From JAVJSU01 sp040219275 (GTDB taxonomy: Bacteria; Chloroflexota; Anaerolineae; Aggregatilineales; Phototrophicaceae): a stretch of DNA of 64,000 nt. Below are positions 41,870-50,886 of the stretch, piece by piece (within the stretch, counting starts at the first letter, position 1; each line of letters opens with the position of its first letter). The stretch covers positions 124,001 to 188,000 of the forward strand of contig JAVJSU010000085.1 of NCBI GenBank assembly GCA_040219275.1, written 5' to 3'. Made by a program: the position numbers and the translations under genes. A model generated the notes under the pieces. The model did no database searches, had not been told where the DNA came from, and saw nothing but the letters and a program-made list of their open reading frames with translations.

Positions 41870-42862
41870 TCAACGGTAAAAAATGCGATTGTCCGCCGGT
41901 TCACCATAAAATGGGATGAGAAAATCCAATTCCGCCTCGGTGACATCCATGATTTGCTCGTTCACATTCCCCACAAGATCAGGATATACCGGTAACATTT
42001 CGCAACTTGGATCTGTCTCCACCAGATCAGCGAACAACCAGCCAAAGCCCGTTTGATAGGGGATACTCAGCCACAGTTCATTGGCGGTTTGCCCCGCTAC
42101 CAACACCTGCTCATCGTCCTGCAACACGCGCACCACCAGATAATCCAGCGCGGGACCGATTCTGAGGCGTAAACCTTCTGAGCCATTGGTGGCGATGATC
42201 CCCTGACAGTCAATTGCCAGCGAGAGCAATTGCGCGGCATGGTAGGGCGGGACGAGTGTGAACGGAGTTTCGCTATACGTCACCGCGACTCCCTGTGCTG
42301 AAGACATACTGATCGGATCGCCCTCCGGGGAGGCTTGAATTGTGAGTTCACCCTCCGCGCTGATTGCCGCTTCAAAGCGACCCGCTACCGCCCACACCGC
42401 GAATAACTCGGATGGTCGGGTAACGGTGAGGGCATCAGTTTCCAGCCGATAATTCCACGCGCTCACATCGTCGCCGAATTGCTGAATGGCGATCCCGTCT
42501 ACGAAACTATCCACATAACGCTCACCGGAGTCAGACTGAGAAAAGTCGCGCAATTCATAAGTGCTTTGCGGGAAGATAAACAGGCGACTTTCGTCCGTAA
42601 AGGCGATAATCACGCGCCCGTTGTCGCCCGTATGCACAATGTCACCCGCGCCGAGTGGCATCACCGCGCCGACGCGCAATGCAAATTCCATATCCGTGCC
42701 GACGCGTTGCACGGTCACACCATCAGCAACCACAGTCATCACCGCAGAGAGATTTTCCCCTTGCGTATTTAGCGCATTCACGGTGTTCATCAGCATCCCC
42801 GCCATTATGAGCAGGATGCAATACAGTTTAGGTAATTTCAAATCGTTCACCAGATCACTCAT
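41870..42862 (-). CDS. FecR-like protein with SH3-type domain
   Basis: The 330-residue exported protein has an N-terminal hydrophobic segment (LYCILLIMAGMLMNTVNA) and a FecR-like beta domain (about 40-165; VQRVGTDMEFALRVGAVMPLGAGDIVHTG, then GRVIIAFTDES). A bacterial SH3-like repeat (about 228-290; LRLRIGPALDYLVVRVL ... LWLSIPYQTGFGWLFADLV) follows. FecR domains in trans-membrane signalling pass an envelope signal to a partner. It is third in a minus-strand run after a FecR/SH3 gene and a CHASE2 kinase; the gap to the kinase is 90 bases. Confidence 0.78.
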   Translation of the reverse strand: MSDLVNDLKLPKLYCILLIMAGMLMNTVNALNTQGENLSAVMTVVADGVTVQRVGTDMEFALRVGAVMPLGAGDIVHTGDNGRVIIAFTDESRLFIFPQSTYELRDFSQSDSGERYVDSFVDGIAIQQFGDDVSAWNYRLETDALTVTRPSELFAVWAVAGRFEAAISAEGELTIQASPEGDPISMSSAQGVAVTYSETPFTLVPPYHAAQLLSLAIDCQGIIATNGSEGLRLRIGPALDYLVVRVLQDDEQVLVAGQTANELWLSIPYQTGFGWLFADLVETDPSCEMLPVYPDLVGNVNEQIMDVTEAELDFLIPFYGEPADNRIFYR

Positions 42863-42952
42863 TGGGTAGATACTGTAAAAGCATAATGCAAAGGAATTTT
42901 CTCACATTCTCTGCGTGTTTGTACTGAATATTCCCTAAAATTTTTTCGAAAT

Positions 42953-45658
42953 CTATTTACTAGTCGCGCCCTTCGGCAACGTAAAATAGAACGTACTGCC
43001 TTCTCCTGCGACACTTTTGAAGTCGATTTTACCGCCGTGCGCTTCAATCGCGGATTTTACCAGACTTAAGCCTAAGCCTGTGCCGGGGATATGGGCGGTT
43101 TCGCGTGATTTCGCACGGTAAAATTCAGTAAATAATTTCTCCTGCGATTCCGCTGGAATACCATAGCCCGTATCCTCAACTTCAAAGCGTGTCTGTTTGG
43201 GTTCGACAATCAAGCGCACCATGATTTTGCCATTGTCCGGCGTGTATTTGATGGCATTGCCGACCAGATTCGTGACCGCCTGAGAAATATAAGACCGATC
43301 TACGGTCACATGCACCGGTTCTGAGGGCAACTCTAGCACCAATTCCTGTTGTTTCTGGATGGTATCCGGCTGATGGCTGGCGCAGACTTCGCTTACCAGC
43401 CGATTAAAGTCAACATCTTCAAGGAAAATTTTACCGGAGCGCAGACGATCCAGATTAAGGTTATCGTCAATGATGTGGAGCATTTCGTCACCACCAGAAC
43501 GGATAAATTTAACATAACGCGCTTGTTCCGGCGTGAGGTTTTGATCCATCTCCACCAGCGTGGCGAAGCCGATGATGCGTGCCAGCGGATTCTTAAGATC
43601 GTGCGAGGCGATCCTGAGCATTTGTGTTTTCAGCTTATTGAGTTCCACCAGCGAGGTCACATCCCCGACGACCACCACCCACAGCGCATAATGTTGCAGT
43701 GGGGCGACATCAATGCGGGCGGAAGTTTGCCCCAGCTTGACTTCCAGCAGATCAAAATTCTGACGTGAGCGGATGCCATCCAATAATTGCCGACCAAAGC
43801 CGTCATCATCCGCTTTTTTGGCGATGAGATCGGGCAATGATCTGCCGACAATCGTATCTGCTTTCGCGTCCAGCAAAAGGGTTAAGTAGTGATTGCTCTG
43901 TACCACCTGACCCTCGACATCAACAATGGCAATGCCTGCGGGTGATTCCGCGAACACGGCATCAAGCAAGGATTTCTGTCGTTGAGTCTGCTCATACAGG
44001 CGCATATTTTCAAGATTTGGCGCGAGTTGCCGCGTTAATTCACTTAAAAGTTGCTCATCCGCATGATCTAAGCGGGTTTGTTTGGGATGTTCGATGACCA
44101 GCAGACCCTGTTGTTTGTTCTGCCATGCCAGCGGAATCAGTGTTCTGCCAGTTTCGCGGATTATTTTTTGTCCGGTTGCTTGCTGTATCAAGACGGGGAC
44201 TTCCTGCGTCCTGATTTTAGAGTCGGACTTTTTGCCATCCTGTGCATGATGATGAAAATAATGATAGGCACCATTATCGCCACTCACCAGCAGGGTCGCC
44301 GTCGCTTTCGGGACGATATTGCCTACATCTTCGAGGATGTATTGCGCCGCCTGTGGCAATTGAAGATGTTGCTCTGCGATGCGCTGTAAACTACTGAGCA
44401 GGAATTCTTTCTGCTGACGTTGCACGGTTTCCAGCGTGATGTCGATACCCACCGAGATAATCAGCGGGATGCCAAGCGCCAGCATGGTATCGAAGAGGGA
44501 GATACTCACCGTGCTGATGCTGTAGATTAACGAAGTTAGGATAAACCACGCGAAGATAAGTCCCGCCGCCAGCACAATCTTAAAATACCAGCGCGGACGG
44601 GCATAGATTAAGCTCGCACCAACCGCCAGCAAAACGATGATGCTAGCCTGCGCGAAGGGGGCGATAGGCTCGACGAAGCGTGCCTGTAGCAAGCTCTCAA
44701 TCGCGTTGGCTTGTATCTCGATGCCGGACATCAAACTGGCGGAGGACGGCACCCGATATTTATCCAGTTCACCGACGTTGTTGCTTAAGCCCACCAGCAC
44801 AATTTTGTCATCGAAAAGTGCTAGATCGACATTGCCGTCTATGACATCGGATAGCGAGACCGTTGTGAAGGTCTGATCTTCGCCGATAGAAGACGACCCG
44901 AAATAATATTGTCGCCACATGCCATAGTCATCGACAGTCAGTTGTCGCTCCGGTGTGACGTTCAACGTGTCGCCTTCCGCGCTGATGATCTGTGAGGTGG
45001 CAGAGGCAGGGATGCGTAAATAGGCGAGATAGGTGGCGATGCTAAAGGACACCCCTTGCGCGTCGTTCACTTGAATCAATGAGGGTTGCTTGCGAATCAC
45101 GCCATCGGAATCCGTCAGGGCGTTGGCGAAACCCAGATAATCCGCATTATCGACAAGTATCGGGCTGAGGGGTAGGCGATCACTATAGGTCAGGACATGC
45201 GAATCATCGGTAGCGACCACATTGGGGTTAAAGTTAATGCCTGCATCCGCTAAGACGATGCGCGTGCGTGCGTCACTCTGGCGTAAATTGGCGAGTGCCT
45301 CCGCAAATACCTCGTCTTCGGGCTGAGTCGTGCTAAACAGCAGATCAAAGGCGATCACGCGTGCATTACCTGCGCCCAATACAGCAATCAGATCCGCATA
45401 AACGGCGCGTGACCATTCCACAGGGGTGCGTCCATAACGGGTCAGGCTGTCGTCATCAATGGCGACAATGACGATACGGTCAGACGTTTCGGCAGGGGCA
45501 TAAAACACATCATCAATGCGTAAACGGGTTGGCGTAAATAAATTGCCGTACCAGATCAACAGGAGTATGAGCGCGATGATCCCGCCTGCAAACAGACTAT
45601 AGCGCAGGCGGGGAGCGTTCCAGCTTGATTTTAGTTTTTGCATCACTGATGTTGTCAT
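42953..45658 (-). CDS. CHASE2-domain sensor histidine kinase
   Basis: The 901-residue protein has one N-terminal helix, a large extracytoplasmic CHASE2 domain (about 40-340: RIVIVAIDDDSLTRYGRTPVEWSR, ARVIAFDLLFS, DKIVLVGLSNNVGELD), three transmembrane helices (about 340-410), a GAF-like domain (about 440-560), a PAS domain (about 565-680), HisKA with the acceptor in MLRIASHDLKNPLARIIGF, and HATPase (NLVGNAIKYTPDNG, DTGYGIPAE, GTGLGLSLV). CHASE2 senses an unknown external cue and is often encoded next to FecR-like proteins, as here. The ATG lies 2 bases after the stop of the upstream FecR gene, so translation is coupled. No response regulator is in the same run. Confidence 0.92.
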   Translation of the reverse strand: MTTSVMQKLKSSWNAPRLRYSLFAGGIIALILLLIWYGNLFTPTRLRIDDVFYAPAETSDRIVIVAIDDDSLTRYGRTPVEWSRAVYADLIAVLGAGNARVIAFDLLFSTTQPEDEVFAEALANLRQSDARTRIVLADAGINFNPNVVATDDSHVLTYSDRLPLSPILVDNADYLGFANALTDSDGVIRKQPSLIQVNDAQGVSFSIATYLAYLRIPASATSQIISAEGDTLNVTPERQLTVDDYGMWRQYYFGSSSIGEDQTFTTVSLSDVIDGNVDLALFDDKIVLVGLSNNVGELDKYRVPSSASLMSGIEIQANAIESLLQARFVEPIAPFAQASIIVLLAVGASLIYARPRWYFKIVLAAGLIFAWFILTSLIYSISTVSISLFDTMLALGIPLIISVGIDITLETVQRQQKEFLLSSLQRIAEQHLQLPQAAQYILEDVGNIVPKATATLLVSGDNGAYHYFHHHAQDGKKSDSKIRTQEVPVLIQQATGQKIIRETGRTLIPLAWQNKQQGLLVIEHPKQTRLDHADEQLLSELTRQLAPNLENMRLYEQTQRQKSLLDAVFAESPAGIAIVDVEGQVVQSNHYLTLLLDAKADTIVGRSLPDLIAKKADDDGFGRQLLDGIRSRQNFDLLEVKLGQTSARIDVAPLQHYALWVVVVGDVTSLVELNKLKTQMLRIASHDLKNPLARIIGFATLVEMDQNLTPEQARYVKFIRSGGDEMLHIIDDNLNLDRLRSGKIFLEDVDFNRLVSEVCASHQPDTIQKQQELVLELPSEPVHVTVDRSYISQAVTNLVGNAIKYTPDNGKIMVRLIVEPKQTRFEVEDTGYGIPAESQEKLFTEFYRAKSRETAHIPGTGLGLSLVKSAIEAHGGKIDFKSVAGEGSTFYFTLPKGATSK

Positions 45659-45660
45659 GC

Positions 45661-46605
45661 CTAACCGTTGTCGGGTTCGGCTGTAGCTTCCGGCAGACTT
45701 TCCAGATCGACGGGATCGCCGAGCGATTCAAAGCGATCAATGTTTTCGACCTGTGTATCGGGGAAAACACGCAATCCCGCGCAGGAGTCACCGATTTGCA
45801 CGCTGGTCGATAAAACCCACGCAAAACCGCCACGATAATCAATCCGATACCAGTTGCCACTTTCGGAAATACCCACAAGCGTGTTGATCTCCGGCGCGGC
45901 AATAGTGCCGATTCGCAATTGATCGACAGCCGGACCGAGGCGCACGTTTAAGCTGACATCATCCGGTGTGGTCAGGCTGGCGCTACAACCATCCAGCGCC
46001 GCATCCAATTCGTCGAAATTGGTCGCGTAGACCACATCGCTCAACGGTGCGTCCACTTCTGACCGCACGCCGAAATTTGGCTCTACGGCGGCATCACCAT
46101 CGGGAGTCTCTGCCATGACTGTGCCTTCTTCTGTGAGCATCGCGGAGCGTCCGCTGTCTTCCACGCGGATGGTAAAGACCGTGCCACGCGCCGCCAACGT
46201 CATGCCGGGGGTGGTCACATCATACGCGGAATTCGTGCCCAGAACACGATTCAAGCGGTGGGTTGCCTGCCCCGCCAGCACCGAGACATTCAGGCGAAAA
46301 TCATCGTCGTCGCCTTCAAACTCGACAATCGAATATTCGGTATCCGGCTCTAGCAAAACATCCGTGCCATCTGCGAAAAACGTGATACGCGCTTCTCCGC
46401 TGGCATCGGTGCGGATGATGTCGCCCACGCCGACGATGGCTTCTACGGAAACAGGAATCGGGTTGCTCGTATTCACCCGCTGTACTTCTACGCCGGGTGA
46501 AATGACTTCGAGGGTTGCGGCAAATTCATTTTGCGCGGACGTGATGATGCTAAATACAAATAAAATGAGTACGGTAAGCACTATAAGGTGTATTTTTCGG
46601 ATCAT
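45661..46605 (-). CDS. Secreted FecR protein with SH3-type domain
   Basis: A signal peptide ends ITSAQ. A FecR domain (about 30-160) has VQRVNTSNPIPVSVEAIVGVGDIIRTDASGEARITF in parts and MTLAARGTVFTIRV. An SH3-like repeat (about 215-285: SLNVRLGPAVDQLRIGTI, NWYRIDYRGGFAWVLS) and an acidic Pro/Glu-rich tail follow. It heads the FecR / CHASE2 kinase / FecR run and is coupled to the kinase. It probably presents a signal to the CHASE2 domain. Confidence 0.85.
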   Translation of the reverse strand: MIRKIHLIVLTVLILFVFSIITSAQNEFAATLEVISPGVEVQRVNTSNPIPVSVEAIVGVGDIIRTDASGEARITFFADGTDVLLEPDTEYSIVEFEGDDDDFRLNVSVLAGQATHRLNRVLGTNSAYDVTTPGMTLAARGTVFTIRVEDSGRSAMLTEEGTVMAETPDGDAAVEPNFGVRSEVDAPLSDVVYATNFDELDAALDGCSASLTTPDDVSLNVRLGPAVDQLRIGTIAAPEINTLVGISESGNWYRIDYRGGFAWVLSTSVQIGDSCAGLRVFPDTQVENIDRFESLGDPVDLESLPEATAEPDNG

Positions 46606-46902
46606 ATGCGTTCTTATACCCCACCATTCGAACTTATGGAATCACAATAATATTATTGTAACCGGAAATTTGTATTTACGGATAAAGACTATCGGAGTTT
46701 ATTTTCAACATCTGCGCGAAAATGGACAGTAATATTGTTGAAAAAGTGAGCAGTGATAAGTTGTGAATGGTTGAGTAGAGATTTATTGAGTGAATAAACC
46801 GTGCCCAATGCCGACATATTTCATAATATAACGGTTAAAATGGGGTGTCAACGAAATAGCCATATTTTTCACGTTTTTGGGAATTGTTCTAGCAAACGTG
46901 AT

Positions 46903-47541
46903 TTACACGAGATGGCGTTGTACCGCAATTGCCGCCGCCTCTGTGCGGGTAGTAACGCTCAGTTTGCTGAGGATGCTACTGACATGAAATTTCACGGTGG
47001 CACGGCTGATAATCAGCTCATCGGCGATTTCACGATTATTGCGTCCGGCGATCATCAAGCCAAGCACCTCTTTTTCGCGTTCGGTGAGGTGAATTTCTAC
47101 CGGACGCGGGGTGTTCGATGCCTTGACCAGCAAGCGCGTTGCATCAGATGCCATAGCGACATTGCCCTCTACTACAGTATAGACGGCGTTCGCCAATTCA
47201 TTGACGTTCACATCCTTGAAGAAATAACCGGACGCACCAGCAGAAAGCGCCTCCTGCACCAAATTTTCATTATCGGTAAAGCTCGTCAGGGCGATGATCT
47301 TCACGTTCGGGTTATGCGCGAGGATGGCTCTGGTAGCTTCGATGCCGTTTAATTTAGGCATGACCACATCCATCAAGATCACATCCGGCTTCACTTCTGC
47401 GGCAACCGCAACAGCTTCCTCACCATTAGAGGCCTCACCAACCAATTCCAGATCATCAATCACATCGAGGAAAAATTTAAAGCCCTGCCGCACCACTGCA
47501 TGATCGTCCACCAATAAAACGCGAATTTTTTTGTCGCTCAT
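46903..47541 (-). CDS. NarL-type response regulator
   Basis: The 212-residue protein has a canonical receiver (VDDH near the start, Asp58 in VILMDVVMPKLNG, Thr in IALTSF, Lys in GYFFKDV) and a LuxR helix-turn-helix (about 150-205: LTEREKEVLGLMIAGRNNREIADEL). AAAGGA precedes the ATG, which overlaps the kinase stop by four bases (ATGA). It is the output regulator of the NarX-like kinase encoded upstream on the same strand. Confidence 0.94.
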   Translation of the reverse strand: MSDKKIRVLLVDDHAVVRQGFKFFLDVIDDLELVGEASNGEEAVAVAAEVKPDVILMDVVMPKLNGIEATRAILAHNPNVKIIALTSFTDNENLVQEALSAGASGYFFKDVNVNELANAVYTVVEGNVAMASDATRLLVKASNTPRPVEIHLTEREKEVLGLMIAGRNNREIADELIISRATVKFHVSSILSKLSVTTRTEAAAIAVQRHLV

Positions 47542-49484
47542 GTCGAATATCCTTTAATTAAGTCGGCTTTAGCTAGTTCTGCGGGCCATTTAATATGAAT
47601 ATACGTGCCCTCACCGGGGGCGCTTTCAATGCTGATGGATGCGCCAATTTTTAACGCCCGTTCCTGCATGATGTTGATACCATGATGTCCGGGCGGGAGC
47701 GTTTCATCAAAGTCGAAGCCCACGCCATCATCGGCAATCGCCAGATCAATCGAGTTGCCCAGATAGCGCAATTCCATCTGGATACTTTGCGCTTTGGAAT
47801 GCTTATGGGCGTTGGTCAGGATTTCCTGCGCCAGCCGATAAAATTGCAGGTGAATTTCCGGCTCCAGTGTAATGGGATTACCGATCACATCCAGTTCTAC
47901 CGCGATGCTTGTCCGCCCGCGCATCCCGTTCGCCAGATTTCTAAGCAATTCCGGCAGGGGCATACTGACAATCGCCTGTGGGCGTAATTCCACCAGCAGA
48001 GCACGCATTTCCGCCAGTGCGCTCCGGTTGAGTTCGGTCAATTTTTCCAGCCCCATGTGGAGCTTTTGTGACGGATCATCCACCAGACGGGTCAGTGAAT
48101 CGGCGATCACGCTGGCGGAGAATAAGGTCTGGCTGACGGCATCGTGTAATTCCCGCGCTAAACGCTGACGTTCTTCGATGGCGGCGAGTTCTTGTCCTTG
48201 CTCAAAAGCCCGTGCGTTGCGGATGGCGATCACCGCTTGGTTGGCGAACAGTTGCAGATTTTCCGCGTGTTTTTCCGTGAAGTGATCCGGCACATCACTA
48301 TCCAGATTGATGAAGCCGATGACCTGCCCCTCTTCGATGATCGGAATGCCGATATACGAACGGATGAGGATATTTGTATTTCTCGTATCCCAGTTCGGAT
48401 AATTCAGCGTGTTATAGACAATCAAGGGTTCGCAGGTATCGATCATCTGCTTGAGGGTCGGCGTACGGTAGGCATCGAAAATAAAATCGTCCGGGGAAAA
48501 GGTCGCCGGATAATGATCGTAGCCACGGTAGCTCGCCGCATAAGTTTGCCCGTTGCTGTCTATCAGCATCAAATTAGCGCTGAGGTGTGGCACCACCTGA
48601 TCCAGATTTTCCAGAATACGAAAGAGCACATCGTCAAAATTGAGTGTACTGTTCAGGACATTAGAAATATCCAGCAGGGCTTCTGCGATGGCACGTTGTT
48701 CCTGCTCCTGCCGGAATAAACGCCGACTTTCTGTGATGTCACGTGCATTAATGATGATCGCGCCCACCCCGTTTACGCGTAATAGGTTGGTGGCGACACT
48801 TTCAAACCAGCGCCATTCACCTGTATAAGACCGGATTCTATAGCTAGCAACGGGCGGGTCTTGTGGGACGGTGGTCAACTGATTGAGCATCTGCGCAAGG
48901 GTGGGTAAATCCTCATCATGAACATAATCGCTCAGCGGATGTTGGAGCATAGCTTCTTCTGGATAGCCCAGAATGCGCGTGATGGACGGGCTGTTATAGA
49001 TGATGGTGCCGTTGCCATCCAATTGAATGATGAGATCGGAGCCTTTTTCAACCATCGCCCTAAAGCGGATTTCACTCTGTTTGAGGACCTCTGTGTGGCG
49101 GAATTGTTGCACATTGTAGCGGATGGCACGGTCAAGTAGATGTGCGTTGACCATCGTCTTGTCGATAAAATCCACCGCGCCTTCGGTCATCACGGCGATG
49201 TCAATATCATGACTGCTGTAGCTCGTCAGGACAATGACCGGCACCGCAATATCTCGCTCACGGAACGCCCGTAAAATATCAATGCCGTTGTAATCACCGC
49301 CCAATTCGTAATCGAGCAGGCATATGTCATAGGGGTTTTGCTGAATTTGAACGATGGCATCTTCAAACGTTGATACCCAATCTAAGGCAAAGGCAACGGT
49401 TTTCGATTGCTTGAGGTAGCCCTCAACAAGGTAAAATTGTTGTTGCTGATCGTCAATGAGCAGTACCCGAATTTCATCCTGCAT
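47538..49484 (-). CDS. Receiver-PAS-GAF-HisKA_3 histidine kinase
   Basis: The 648-residue cytosolic kinase begins with a receiver domain (1-125; IDDQQQQFYL, phospho-Asp in DICLLDYELGGDYNG, Thr in IVLTSY, Lys in IDKTMV). A PAS domain (about 130-255), a GAF domain (about 275-415), and a NarX-type HisKA_3 core with the acceptor in RLARELHDAVSQTLFSASV follow, then an HATPase domain (EILTNAHKHSKA, DDGVGFDF, GHHGINIMQERA). There is no transmembrane segment. An N-terminal receiver means it may itself be controlled by another kinase. It forms an operon with the NarL-type regulator. Confidence 0.93.
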   Translation of the reverse strand: MQDEIRVLLIDDQQQQFYLVEGYLKQSKTVAFALDWVSTFEDAIVQIQQNPYDICLLDYELGGDYNGIDILRAFRERDIAVPVIVLTSYSSHDIDIAVMTEGAVDFIDKTMVNAHLLDRAIRYNVQQFRHTEVLKQSEIRFRAMVEKGSDLIIQLDGNGTIIYNSPSITRILGYPEEAMLQHPLSDYVHDEDLPTLAQMLNQLTTVPQDPPVASYRIRSYTGEWRWFESVATNLLRVNGVGAIIINARDITESRRLFRQEQEQRAIAEALLDISNVLNSTLNFDDVLFRILENLDQVVPHLSANLMLIDSNGQTYAASYRGYDHYPATFSPDDFIFDAYRTPTLKQMIDTCEPLIVYNTLNYPNWDTRNTNILIRSYIGIPIIEEGQVIGFINLDSDVPDHFTEKHAENLQLFANQAVIAIRNARAFEQGQELAAIEERQRLARELHDAVSQTLFSASVIADSLTRLVDDPSQKLHMGLEKLTELNRSALAEMRALLVELRPQAIVSMPLPELLRNLANGMRGRTSIAVELDVIGNPITLEPEIHLQFYRLAQEILTNAHKHSKAQSIQMELRYLGNSIDLAIADDGVGFDFDETLPPGHHGINIMQERALKIGASISIESAPGEGTYIHIKWPAELAKADLIKGYST

Positions 49485-49628
49485 AGCCCGCTTCTTCTAC
49501 GAGATCACTCGATTTTCGGAAAATGTAACCATGAAACGTAAAAAGAACACGCAAAGTCGTCTTCTATTATTACTATACCGAATAATCTTCCCGTAGTATA
49601 TGCGTCAGGGGGTGAGTATTTACCCTGG

Positions 49629-50660
49629 CTAGGTGGCTAGGTACTCAGTCTTTTCTGCGACGGACTCGTGCTCAATTAAGGGACAATCAATCAATTCCTG
49701 CGGCGGCATAATATCATCTTCATCGTCGTGGAGTAAGAGTTGGTTAAACGCCCATTGTCCCATCTCATAATGTGGCAATTGTACTGTGGTCAGGCGGGGA
49801 ATCAGGTTAGAGACAATATCTATCTGGTTATCAAAGCCCACCACACTGATATCTTCGGGGATACGCAAGCCCTTCGCCATAATCGCTGAATAGCCTGTCA
49901 TTGCCGTGCGATCATTGCCGAAAAAGAAGGCGGTTGGCGGGTTGGGATGTTCCAAAAAGCGCGTGGTTGTGACGTAATTTGCCTTTGCGTCCTCAATAGC
50001 GACACCGATGATTGACTTATCAAACAGCACGTCAAATTCCGCTAGTGCCTGTTTATACCCGATTAACCGCCCCTCCGCCGCCGGAATCGCGGGCGGACAC
50101 ACATTTAAGAAGGCGATGCGACGATGCCCCGCTTCTAATAGATTTTTTGTTGCGCGATACCCGCCGATTACTTCATCCGGCACGGCAGATGGCAACGAAC
50201 GATCTGCGAGAAAACAATTCGCCAGCACCGTCGGCACCTGATAAATATTCTGCGGGAGCTTGACCTCTCGATGAAACATCGCCGCGTAAATAATACCCTC
50301 CACATGCCGTTCCAGCAGAAATTCGACCACCGCCTCGGATGCTTCCATGTCGCGTCCGGTATTCAAAATCATCACAACCTTTTCATTTTCAAAGGCGGCT
50401 TCCTGTACCCCGCGAATGATGTCCACCGCGTAGGGGGTGGTGGCGACTTCATCTGTCAGAAAGCCGATAAGTCCGGTTTCCGTACCGCGCAACCATCTGG
50501 CGCTAAAGTTTCTCCGATAATCAAGCTCATCTATCGCCTCAAGCACTTTCTGGCGTTTTTCCTCGCTCACATAGGGATGGTCATTGAGTACGCGTGAAAC
50601 GGTGGTCGTGCCTACGCCGGCGCGTTTTGCGATGTCTTTGATGGTCAGGTTATTGCTCAT
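49629..50660 (-). CDS. LacI family transcriptional repressor
   Basis: The N-terminal helix-turn-helix and hinge (LTIKDIAKRAGVGTTTVSRVLNDHPYVSEEKRQKV in parts) are followed by a periplasmic-binding-like sugar sensor domain (about 60-340) ending with VGFDNQ and LTTVQLPHYEMGQWAF. The start at 50660 is used because the domain begins there. It is divergent from the GH32 gene across two LacI-type palindromes, so it very likely represses the fructoside operon and is released by a sugar from it. Confidence 0.93.
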   Translation of the reverse strand: MSNNLTIKDIAKRAGVGTTTVSRVLNDHPYVSEEKRQKVLEAIDELDYRRNFSARWLRGTETGLIGFLTDEVATTPYAVDIIRGVQEAAFENEKVVMILNTGRDMEASEAVVEFLLERHVEGIIYAAMFHREVKLPQNIYQVPTVLANCFLADRSLPSAVPDEVIGGYRATKNLLEAGHRRIAFLNVCPPAIPAAEGRLIGYKQALAEFDVLFDKSIIGVAIEDAKANYVTTTRFLEHPNPPTAFFFGNDRTAMTGYSAIMAKGLRIPEDISVVGFDNQIDIVSNLIPRLTTVQLPHYEMGQWAFNQLLLHDDEDDIMPPQELIDCPLIEHESVAEKTEYLAT

Positions 50661-50781
50661 ACATACAGTCCGATTTCGTTTACAGTTAAAAGTACATGAC
50701 TCGAAGAAAAAGCAAATCATGCAGAGAGCGTGCCTATTATAGGCGAAAAACGACCAGAATTGGACAACACCTACGAATTTG

Positions 50782-50810
50782 TTGCAAAAAAATCTGGAAC
50801 ATGTTATGGT
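50782..50810 (+). promoter_or_regulatory. Promoter of the fructoside operon
   Basis: TTGCAA (50782-50787) and TATGGT (50805-50810) are 17 bases apart. The -10 overlaps the first operator and the predicted start falls at the first operator's end, so a bound repressor would block polymerase. Confidence 0.6.
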
Positions 50811-50820
50811 AACGATACCA
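50807..50820. promoter_or_regulatory. LacI-type operator 1
   Basis: TGGTAACGATACCA is a 14-base palindrome with a central CG and one mismatch. The central CG is typical of LacI-family sites. It overlaps the -10. Confidence 0.8.
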
Positions 50821-50822
50821 TG

Positions 50823-50836
50823 TGGTAACGTTACCA
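50823..50836. promoter_or_regulatory. LacI-type operator 2
   Basis: TGGTAACGTTACCA is a perfect 14-base palindrome, 16 bases centre to centre from operator 1, located just after the predicted transcription start. Confidence 0.85.
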
Positions 50837-50886
50837 TAAAAATAATGCTTATAAATTAGACACATCTTGATTTAGGAATTTATTAA

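Noticed and set aside
46606..46902. Search for a tRNA or small RNA in this and the other large gaps
   Set aside because: No cloverleaf-like set of stems, GTTCRA-type loop or recognisable RNA family was found by eye.
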